From Escarpia spicata (lineage: Eukaryota; Annelida; Polychaeta; Sabellida; Siboglinidae), in NCBI GenBank assembly GCA_963995525.1, contig OZ023213.1, positions 49,128,592 to 49,192,591 of the forward strand: 64,000 nt of DNA. The letters are read 5' to 3'. This document shows positions 36,201 through 48,200 of this stretch, in pieces. The notes below the pieces were generated by a model. That model ran no database searches, was not told the origin of the DNA, and saw only the letters and a list, made by a program, of their open reading frames with translations. Within the stretch, counting starts at the first letter, position 1, and each line of letters starts with the position of its first letter. A program made the position numbers and the translations under genes.

Positions 36201-39200
36201 ATCAAACAAATGTACTTTCCACCAAGCACAGGTTGCACCAGTTTTTTTTATTGATCGTGTCCAAAACTACGCGGTGTTCCGCGGCGTTAAGCTTTTCCAC
36301 AGACTTCTAAGAACAGAAAGCAAAGAGTGATAATATCTATTACACAGGGATTCCCTTCAGAAATCACATCATCGACCAAATATAGTGCAGCGTCACATGC
36401 TGTTCCAGCCTGATGCGCAGGTTATGTGTGGAACACTTTCGCGTGGTAGTGTATTTTTTTTCTGCAAGGCTGATTTGGTAAGAGGAGTTTAAAATGCAAT
36501 ATTTTGTTGTGAAAGTTCGGTAAATGTGTATATTCGTCCTTATTTTGAAGTTTTAGAGCTTTGATGAGTGTGAATTGAAGCCGATCTGTAGATACACGAC
36601 CAAAACGCGGCGGGGGAAAACAACATTAGGTGTATCGCAGGTTATGCAGCGTCACTAACATAAACATTCATGTGCAAATTATCGCATTGTTATGTCAATA
36701 TTTAATCAATTGTGTGATAAAATGAAGATGTTTACAACATTTTAAATGACATTCGCTTTGATGGCTGAGAAAATCACCGATGCATCATGAACGTGATTCG
36801 TTGGTGTCGCATGATGTGCAGGTTATATGTTCAACTTCCAGTAATGGTGTCGCATGATGTGCAGGTTATATGTTCAACTTCCAGTAATGGTGTCGCATGA
36901 TGTGCAGGTTATATGTTCAACTTTCGGTAATGGTGTCGCATGATGTGCAGGTTATATGTTCAACTTCCAGTAATGGTGTCGCATGATGTGCAGGTTATAT
37001 GTTCAACTTTCGGTAATGGTGTCGCATGATGTGCAGGTTATATGTTCAACTTCCAGTAATGGTGTCGCATGATGTGCAGGTTATATGTTCAACTTTTGGT
37101 AATAGTGTCGCATGAGGTGCATGTTATATGTTCAACTTCCAGTAATGTTACACTGTTGAAAATTTAATAAATTTTACTAGGTTTTTGTGCAGCTCTGCTC
37201 ATTTTTGTTCAAAGTTTAGTTTTCAATCAGAAATGGTGATGACAATCAGGTGTAGTTTTTTAGAATTTGCTGTATCATTTTGTGGCAAGTTCATGTACAA
37301 AAAAATTCACAAATAAAAAAGTGAACTCCTTTAATTTCGTTATTAAAGAGATGGAAACATTTCATGATTCTTGTGTTTTAATTTCCACATGGTACTGTAC
37401 TGTTCTTATAACTCGGGTCTTCACTGTCTTCTTTTTCCATGTTTTATTGCTTTGACGTCATGTGTAACGCAGGTTACACAGTAGATTAAACAAATTGTAT
37501 ATTCCCAAACTGAGCTCAGCATAACTTCCAGCCACACGGTTCTTTTACTTTTTAGACCATTCTCAACTCCTGATGTTATTAGTTTAGCTGAACTTGTCTT
37601 GTCTATGTTCTGACAAGATGTGTCATCAGCGTAACCTGCGCTACACTGTCACAACTTGGAACATTCCCACAACAGTACCACACTGAAGGATAAGTATGAA
37701 CAAAATATATAACTACATTGATAACAAGATTTATTAACAATGACAAAGTGATACTGCATAGATAAAACTTGTCCAGGCTTATGGCAGTGATTATGGCGTC
37801 ACAGTGTAATGCAAGTTACACCCCATGGATCCATCTCATTACATCCAGATTATGTAATGACCATGTAAACAAGTGATTTTTTATTTTGCAATTCATATAC
37901 TACAATGTGTCTACTTTCCCAAAAGCTATAGTTCAAAACGAAACTTGCTCATTTAAATTTTGACCAGTTTTTCCCATTTCTGACACCATTACTGAAGAAC
38001 AACTCATCTACACCTGAACCAGAACACAGTGTTCACAGCCACACCTGAACCAGAACACAGTGTTCACAGCTACGGGGTACACATGAATGCAAGTGCTCAC
38101 AGCTACACCTGAATCAGAACAGTGTTCACAGCTACACCTGAACTACAACACAGTGTTCACAGCCACACCTGAATCAGAACAGTATTCACAGCTACACCTG
38201 AACTACAACACAGTGTTCACAGCCACACCTGAACCAGAACACAGTGTTCACAGCTACAGGGTACACATGAACGCAAGTGCTCACAGCTACACCTGAATCA
38301 GAACAGTGTTCACAGCTACATCTGAACTACAACACAGTGTTCACAGCCACACCTGAACCAGAACAGTGTTCACAGCCACATCTGAACCAAAACAGTGTTC
38401 ACAGCCACACCTGAACCAGAACACAGTGTTCACAACTACACCTGAACCAGAATACAGTGTTCACAGCTACACCTGAACCAGGACAGTGTTCACAGCACCT
38501 GAACCACAACACAGTGTTCACAGCTACACCTGAACCAGAACAGTGTATACAGCTACACATGAACGCAACAGTGTTTACAGCCACACCTGAATCAGAACAC
38601 AGTGTTCACAGCTACACCTAAACCAGAACAGTGTTCACAGCTACACCTGAATCAGAACAGTGTTCACAGCTACACCTAAACCAGAACAGTGTTCACAGCT
38701 ACACCTGAATCAGAACACAGTGTTCACAGCTACACCTGAACACAGTGTTCACAGCTATTGTATTCACATTGTGTTCACTGCTACCGTGTTCACCACTTGA
38801 TATATGAAATCAAACTGTAGCATCAGTTCAAAGCAAATCTGATGTTTTACTGGAACTGTCACGTGTCTGACTGTTGCATTTCACAAGAAAATTGTAATCA
38901 TGATTACATTCATGATTATGATCTGGCAATGTAATTGAGTACAATTATCTGTGTGGCAGACTCCTATACAAACAATTCAAACATCAACATGCATGCTTGA
39001 GTGCGTGTGTTGTGTGTCTGTAGTTCCGACTCTGTCTGGTGCAAGTTTTAGCTTGTACGACTGTCTGTCCATCTCATCGTGCGTGTGTGCATATGCATGC
39101 ATGTGTGTGGAGTGTGTATGTGCACAGATGTGCATGCGTGTACGTATGTGTAAGTGCATGTGTGCAGGCGTGTATGTGTGCGTGATGGTGCATGTATACG

Positions 39201-42200
39201 AGAATGTGTCCGCATGTGTGTATGTCTACCTGGTCAACATATGTCTGTCTACCTGGTCAGAATATATGTGACCCATCTTAATAAAATGAGTCGGATGTCG
39301 GCAAATCTGATTTTGCGTAAATGCCGTTTATGTGAACAAATCGCATATCCATCGATTTTGAGATTTCCCCTGAAAATTATTCTTTGGTATTCGTTTTATC
39401 AATTGCTACTCTAGCTACCCACTAATTAACTCTGTTTTGTGTATTTTAAAGCAATTTTTGTAGAGCTGTGCGAAGTGTTCCGCTCGATTTCCTTAAAATA
39501 ACGCCGAAAATGCCAGTAATTGCGCGCGTTCGTAACTGCTAATTTTGGGACACTCCTAACATATGGGATATCACCACAAAGCTTGACGCGTCATCTTCCC
39601 ATATATGGGCATACATATGCTAATAACTACATTATGTGACCTCCAGAGAGCTTGGACGACGGTAACTAAGGTTTACTTCATGAAACATAACGAAAAATTT
39701 GCATCAACTTTGACGGCTGTTTTCTGGGTTTGAAGGTTTCTACCCCACGTCTTTGTTGAGCCATAACTTCAGTTAGAATTAAGATATCTTCTTACATGTT
39801 ACAGCATGTGAAAGCAGAGATTACGCTCTTTCCAACGCTACTAATAACTCAATATAAAAAAATTCTTACATGCGACTAATTTTGTTAAGATGGGTCACAT
39901 ATGTATGTCTACCTGGTCAGCATGTGTGTATGTCTACCTGGTCAGCATGTGTATATGTCTACCTGGTCAGCATGTGTGTATGTCTACCTGGTCAGCATGT
40001 GTGTATGTCTACCTGGTCAGCATGTGTGTATGTCTACCTGGTCAGCAAGTGTGTATGTCTACCTGGTCAGCATGTGGTATGTCTACCTGGTCAGCATATG
40101 TCTATGTCTACCTGGTCAGCAAATGACTATGTGTACCTGGTCAGCATATGTGTAGTCTATCTGGTCAGGATATGTGTATGTCTACCTGGTCAGCATGTGT
40201 GTATGCCTACCTGGTCAGCATGTGTGTATGTCTACCTGGTTGCATGTGTGTATGCCTACCTGGTCAGCATGTGTGTATGTCTACTTGGTCAGGATGTGTG
40301 TATGTATATTTGGTCAGGATGTGTGTGTGCCTACATGGTCAGCATGTGTGTATGTCTACCTGGTCAGCATGTGTGTGTGCCTACATGGTCAGCATGTGTG
40401 TGTGCCTACCTGGTCAGCATGTGTGTATGTCTACTTGGTCAGCATGTGTGTGTGTGTGCCTACATGGTCAGCATGCGTGTATGTCTACCTGGTCAGCATG
40501 TGTGTGTGCCTACCTGGTCAGCATGTGTGTGTGCCTACCTGGTCAGCATATGTGTATGTCTAGTTTTGTCTACCTGGTCAGCATGTATGTGTGCCTACAT
40601 GGTCAGCATGTGTGTATGTCTACATGGTCAGCATGTGTGTATGTCTACATGGTCAGCATGTGTGTGTGCCTACATGGTCAGCATGTATGTGTGCCTACAT
40701 GGTCAGCATGTATGTGTGCCTACATGGTCAGCATGTATGTGTGCCTACATGGTCAGCATGTGTGTGTGCCTACCTGGTCAGCATGTGTGTGTGCCTACCT
40801 GGTCAGCGCCGGCAGTGTAGAGGAGGTTCACAAACTTGGTTGTGTGTCCACTGAAGAGCGTCCACACAGACAGAGTGCATTCGTGCACCTTCTGTGCGGC
40901 GCGCTGCTGGGCCGTGTTACACAGGAAGGTGCCAAACAGACACGAGTACGTGTGCTGAACCAGCTTCACCTGAACATAGACATCAAGTCTAAACTCGGGA
41001 TCATCATGATTTAAAGCTGTTGTCTGTTACATTACCATTTTATTTGCAGTACTTATTAATTAGTTTTGTGTACTCCTGCAAATCTTTATGTATAAAGCAC
41101 TATGTTAAATTATTATTGTAATAACTAGCAAAAATGCTGATTCCCCGATAACACAAGTTATGTAAAAAGTGCCCAACTAACTGGTGGAGCTTGCAGCCAC
41201 AGGAAACTAACTGGTGGAGCTTGCAGCCACAGGAAACTAACTGGTGGAGCTTGCAGCCACAGGAAACTAACTGGTGGAGCTTGCAGCCACAGGAAACTAA
41301 CTGGTGGAGCTTGCAGCCACAGGAAACTAACTGGTGGAGCTTGCAGCCACAGGAAACTAACTGGTGGAGCTTGCAGCCACAGGAAACTAACTGGTGGAGC
41401 TTGCAGCCACAGGAAACTAACTGGTGGAGCTTGCAGCCACAGGAAACTAACTGGTGGAGCTTGCAGCCACAGGAAACTAACTGGTGGAGCTTGCAGCCAC
41501 AGGAAACTAACTGGTGGAGCTTGCAGCCGCAGGAAACTAACTGGTGGAGCTTGCAGCCGCAGGAAACTAACTGGTGGACCTTGCAGCCACAGGAAACACA
41601 CTTGACATTATGAACAGTTGATCTCCATCAAACATCTAGCATCAACCATACAACCTATAGAAATATGTACACAGTGGGAACACACATACACACACACACT
41701 CACACACACACACTCACACACCCACACACACTCACATACACACTCACACACTCACACACCCACACACACATACAGACACACATACACACACACTCACATA
41801 CACACACTCACATACACAGACACACATACACACTCACACACCCACACGCACATACACACACTCACATACACACACTCACATACACACACATACCCACACA
41901 CTCACACACCCACACACACTCACACACCCACACACACACTCACACACAGACACACACATACCCACACGCACACAAACATACACATACATACTAACTCACA
42001 CATGCACATACACACCCACACATACACACTCACAGACACACACACCCACACACACCCACACACATACTCACTCACACACACACGCACACAGACACACTCA
42101 CATCCACACGCACACACACACATACATACACACTCACACACACATACACACCCACACTCACACACCCACACGCACACAAACACACACTAACTCACACACG

Positions 42201-45200
42201 CACATACACACCCACAAATACACACTCACAGACACACACACCCACACACATACTCATTCACACACACACGCACACACACACTCACATCCACACGCACACA
42301 CACACATACATACACACTCACACAGACTCACTCACACACATGCACACACACACACACCAAGACACGCACACACATACACACACACAATCACACACACACG
42401 CACGCACGCACATTCACTCCATCACAGTAGATGACTACTACCCACCAGGAGGGCGTTGTTGAACTGGAAGGCGGATGGGAACTGCTGGAGGAGTTGGTGG
42501 ACACAGTCGAGCCACTGCAGGAACACTGGGCAACGCTCGTTGCTGTCCGACGAACATGCCCCACTCCCGCACCGGTCAGCAAACTTGTGGCCGAACTCGA
42601 GCCACTCACGTTGGATGAGCACGCAGAACCCCTGCGGACACACAGCCAGGGTCAGACACAATAAAGGGAAACACAATGCAATCGTGTAGGCCTAATCACC
42701 AAGGCTCGGGTGAATTCAAATTTTCAAAAAGGACTTGGAATTATTCAATTCCTGTCAATTAAATTCCGGAATTGGAAGATTGTCATCAAAAGGAATTGGA
42801 ATTAAACAAAAAGGAATTGATCCTCATTTTCTTGATCTGGCCGAATCCTACTTTCCAGTCGGTACATAAACAGCAGACATGTCTCAGCAGCTCACAAAAA
42901 CACGCCCTTTGTTTCTCTTTAAGATTAAAGGAAGGTTGTCCGATAGTCTTTATCGTAAAATCACATTGTACACTCTGTGAAGTACACATTACTGCTGTAA
43001 TTCAAAAAACGGGCTAAGAGGCCACAAAGTCTTTTGGACTATGTTATGAATTTGTTATTATTAATTAAATGTTTTTTGGTGAGTCATAGTTACAGATCAT
43101 TAAGAGTTATGATGGAAGTAAAGTGTTGACATGTTTAGTAGCTCTCTAGACTATAATCATGCCAGTGAAGATACACCTGGAAATAAAGTATTCGAGTAGA
43201 CCATTTCGTGAATATTGTATATATTAGTTAATGTGTTATTAAAAAATAGTGTTTGATTGTATCCCAATAATCTGCTATTTAGGCCAATTTCCAGTGGTCG
43301 TAGAAACCTTGCAGGAGAGTTGGTGAGCTGTAGCAGGGTCTAGTATATTACCTCAAGGGTGCGGTAGTAGGGGTCCAGCATGAGTTGAGCAAGGGCTGCA
43401 ATCTGTGGGGTTCTGTCCCAGCCGTCGGAGCAGTGCACCAACACAGGTCTCTTCTCCGTGTCGATGGCATTCACCACGACCAGGGCGGCTCGCAGCAGAC
43501 CACTGATGTGATGTAACCACTTGGTCTGGTCTACGCCCGCCAGCCATCTGCCGCAAACAGGGAGGTGTGTCCTTATAGCACTGTATCATTTTTTTATTAT
43601 TATAATTTTTATTATTTATTATTATTTTTACTATTTATTATTATTTTTACTATTTATTATAATTATAATTTATTATTATTTAAAATATATATGTGGAATC
43701 ATATCAAAATGTTAAGAGAAAATATACATATAATGACATAATGGTAAATACATTACATCATTATTAATAATTATATATGTATGCACACAGGTGTATAATA
43801 AATAACGAAAATACATGATACAGTTTCTAAAATAATAAAATAAATAGCTGTAATGTTAAACTAAAATTAATTTTATATATATATATAATAAATACATGTT
43901 TACAAAGTGTTATAATTAAGTTTCAGATGTAAGCCAGCTTAAATAAATGCATTTAAGGAGTCTTGAGCTTAGTCAGCATGCCGTCTTGTAGTACGTATCC
44001 AGTCTTTAGGATTAGTTGCTTGTTAGGAGAGTCTTGAGCTTAGTCAGCATGTCTTCTTGTTGTACGTATCCAGTCCTTAGGATTAGTTGCTTGTTGGGAA
44101 AGTCTTGAGCTTAGTGAGCATGCCGTCTTGTTGTACGTATCCAGTCCTTAGGATTAGTTGCTTGTTGGGAAAGTCTTGAGCTTAGTGAGCATGCCGTCTT
44201 GTTGTACGTATCCAGTCCTTAGGATTAGTTGTTTGTTAGGAGAGTCTTGAGCTTAGCCAGCATGCCTTCTTGTTGTACGTATCCAGTCCTTAGGATTAAT
44301 TGCTTGTTAGGAGAGTCTTGAGCTTAGTCAGCATGTCTTCTTGTTGTACGTATCCAGTCCTTAGGATTAGTTGCTTGTTAGGAGAGTCTTGAGCTTAGCC
44401 AGCATGCCTTCTTGTTGTACGTATCCAGTCCTTAGGATTAGTTGCTTGTTAGGAGAGTCTTGAGCTTAGTCAGCATGTCTTCTTGTTGTACGTATCCAGT
44501 CCTTAGGATTAGTTGTTTGTTAGGAGAGTCTTGAGCTTAGCCAGCATGCCTTCTTGTTGTACGTATCCAGTCCTTAGGATTAGTTGCTTGTTAGGAGAGT
44601 CTTGAGCTTAGTCAGCATGCCGTCTTGTTGTACGTATCCAGTCCTTAGGATTAGTTGCTTATTAGGAGAGTCTTGTTCGTCAGATTCCAAGAAGATTGGG
44701 TCGATTTCAAATATTTTCTATGGATTTGAGTAAATCTTTAAAGCATTTTTGCCACTATTGCAAAGTATGCTTGTCTAGATCTAGATTGCCACCAAAGTAT
44801 GTGTGACCATACACAAGAGGTAGACACTAACATCACTGGAGAGAGTGACAACAGTGAAGCTTACCCCTGTTGGTCTGGCACTCCTGAGCACAATGTGCGT
44901 AGGGCGTAGAAACTCTTTCTGATGGAGTGGATGTTGGCCAGGCCCATGAACTGTATCTCACAGTTCATGTAATACTCTGTAGCACAGCAAACACAGTTCA
45001 CGTAATACTCTGTAGCACAGCAAACACAGTTCACGTAATACTTAGTATCACAACAAACATGGTTCATGTAATACTCTGTAGCACAGCAAACACAGTTCAT
45101 GTAATACTCTGTAGCACAGGAAACACAGTTCATGTAATACTCTGTAGCACAGCAAACACGGTTCACGTAATACTCTGTAGCAGAGCAAACACAGTTCACG

Positions 45201-48200
45201 TAATACTCTGTAGCACAGCAAACACAGTTCACGTAATACTCTGTAGCACAGCAAACACAGTTCATGTAATACTATGTAGCACAGCAAACACAGTTCATGT
45301 AATACTCTGTAGCACAGCAAACACAGTTCATGTAATACTCTGTAGCACAGCAAACACAGTTCATGTAACACTCTGTAGCACAGCAAACACAGTTCATGTA
45401 ATACTCTGTAGCACAGCAAACACAGTTCATGTAATACTCTGTAGCACAGCAAACACAGTTCATGTAATACTCTGTAGCACAGCAAACACAGTTCATGTAA
45501 TACTCTGTAGCACAGCAAACACAGTTCACATAATACTTAGTATCACAACAAACACAGTTCATGTAATACTTTACAGCACAGCAAACACAGTTCACGTAAT
45601 ACTTTGTAGCACAACAAACACCGTTCATGTAATACTTTGTAGCACAGCAAACACAGTTCATGTAATACTAAAATAGTAAAAGAAATTGTGTCTAAATGAG
45701 TTTCACAAATTTGGCAATGTATTTTAGGAGAGCTCCATAAATCTTTGAAGGGAGCGGAGATATCCTAAAACACCTTGTAGCCTGATATACAAATCACAAA
45801 AACAAGTTTCTTGAGAGGTAACTAACTATGTACAATAGTTCCATAAATATTGTCATTATCAAAACTTTGAAAACAACTCAAGCCAGAATCATTTGGATGC
45901 TGCTTCAAACTCACAACTAAAATTGCATTGCAATAACACGAGATAATTTCAATTTACAGGCGTTAAGTAGGGAGAGACACTGGATGCAAGGGATGTGGAA
46001 CTGAAACAGTCTACTAAACGCAAACATAAAGGGACATAGTCTGTTTGTATACCCAGAATTAACGGGCATAGTAACTTCTAACTGGAAGTCTGTTGTGTTG
46101 ACCATAGGAAAATGAGCATTGTTTAACATCAAAGGGTATAGCAGTTAACTCAGTCCGACTTGGCCGTACTGCCAATAAAGCTTGTTTTGAAACTGGATGT
46201 TTTGTTTACTATTTGAACATGCACCCGTGGTCGTGCCTTCAAACTGCGACCGTTGTTACGGGCTTACTAAACACTATTTGGTGGACTGTATACCTTACAA
46301 CATAGTTAGATTAGTCTTAAGACGTAATTAATACATGAAAAACTAGGAACAGACTACGTCCTTTTAAGTAGTAAAGAAAAGAAGAGTTGCTTACCTGGGC
46401 ATTCACATCCACCGCCCTTGGCTCTGTTAGCTACAGCCGCGGTGTATGAGCGCGCATCCATTATGAGCACCTTCTTCGCTGCGGGCTTAGTCAGCATGCT
46501 TGGACCACCTAGGCCAGGAAAATATGTTCACTTATAAAGTACTGTTTATTTAGACAAAAGTCCACTCAGAGGCGATTACACTACAGAGTGACTACATCAG
46601 TGCTAAAAATAATTAGTAAATGAAATTATAACAAATTAGTTTTTAAATAAGTGCATAAAATTATATATATTAAAAAAAAAGAGCCAAGTGGCCCTGAAGT
46701 CCTTTGGACTAATACGTCTATATGTGACCCCAGCTGACCAAATGAGTGATAAGTCGGAAAAATTGTAACATTGTTTTCTTACATCCTTGTAAAGGTTGGT
46801 AGGGTGCTTTACACGGTTTCAAAAATTATGACTGCTACAAAAATTGGCAGTTATGGAGCATTGAACATGGTAGGGGTCAAAAAGTGAAAATGAAGAAAAC
46901 TGTTGAAGTTTTACATTATATATGCAAATGGATTGTATGGAAATATTACATGCACAACATTCAAATGTGCACACAGTATGTAATATGTATGTTATGTTGC
47001 AATGATACACTGGAAGTACAAATGTGCTGCTACAAAGACTTATCAAGTTATGCCAGATTATGCCTTTATGTGTAAAACTAAGAGGACAGATTATTTGAGA
47101 GCAAAAGGCAGATACATAATAGTAGTTTGTCAAAATGTAAACAAACTCAAAGACAGTTGCAGCTTAGCATTAGCCTGTTCTGAAATATGTTAATGACATA
47201 ATGACATATTTCACATAATTATATAGGGAGCTAATGGAGAGGCCCATCATAATCCATAGCACTACAAAATGAAGTATCTGAAAGTCACACTTCATATATT
47301 GAGTGACACATCTCATGCTGTCTTTCTGGACTGTTGCAATGTCCAATAGTTTCCTATCACCACCCTCGTGTACAATATACCAAAGCTATATATTTCCAAC
47401 ACCACAACATATGTATTATCATTGGATAGGTAATTGAATAATCTTTCAGATGAACGCAACTTGTAGCATAAGAAAATGAAGCATACAAAAGTTACACCGC
47501 AAACAATGACATGCATTCTCAAAATGTGATTCATTCAAAAACTAGTGCTATGTAATAGTAGTTTGTCAAAATGTAAACAAACTCAAAGACATTTGCAGCT
47601 TACTGTCCACCAAGCAGTAGCAGAGCAGTTTTATAATAATAATAATCCACAAGTTAAGTGGCAGTGATCTTCCTTTTATCATTCATGTGATGTTTATTGT
47701 GAGCAGGGCAGACAAATGGTTATCATACGTAGACAGGTACAGAAAGAAACTAACATTTTCCATAAAAAGAACACGTTTGCCTATCAATGGCATGTATTTC
47801 CTATTGTTGCCGTTGCTGCCGGGCAGAAACAGTTTCTGCCCGGCATAAATCAAACAACGCTGTAGGTAACTATTAATCAAATGTTTTTTGGTGAATCATA
47901 GTTACAGATCATTAATGGTTATGATGGAAGTAAAATGTTTACATGTTTACTGTTCACTTATTGCACCACATCTTGCATTTAGAGGAATAATTATAATAGA
48001 AAATAAAATGTTGTGGCACATATTTTTAAATACATGCACCGATGAGAAACCGGGAATTACTTTTCTGTGGCCTAAGAATAACTAATTTCAGTTAACTTTC
48101 TGCTTATATAAAACAACTGCATAAAAATATATATCCATACAAGACACAGACTCCGCATGTGACAGATGTTTTGGGAAGGGGAATAGGTTTCTGTTTCTGG

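Larger units (their letters stand above)
35290..38765 (-). repeat. Split tandem array of 25-31-bp units containing the exon 11 acceptor
   Basis: The segments lie at 35290-35377, 35765-35860 and 37995-38765. On the minus strand the units read GTGTAGCTGTGAACACTG then TGTTCTGGTTCAG. The unit next to exon 11 supplies its acceptor (GGTTCAG followed by GTG of the exon). About 32 units lie in the outer block. A tRNA-SINE splits it at 35378-35764, and about 2.1 kb of other sequence (35861-37994) separates the blocks. Confidence 0.85.

Noticed and set aside
39870..41014. Cys/Val/Tyr-rich ORFs of about 300 aa
   Set aside because: Read on the plus strand through the 24-bp array and antisense through MTMR exon 10.
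41158..41613. ORFs on both strands of the 30-bp array
   Set aside because: Open frames are forced by the unit length. No start context or homology.
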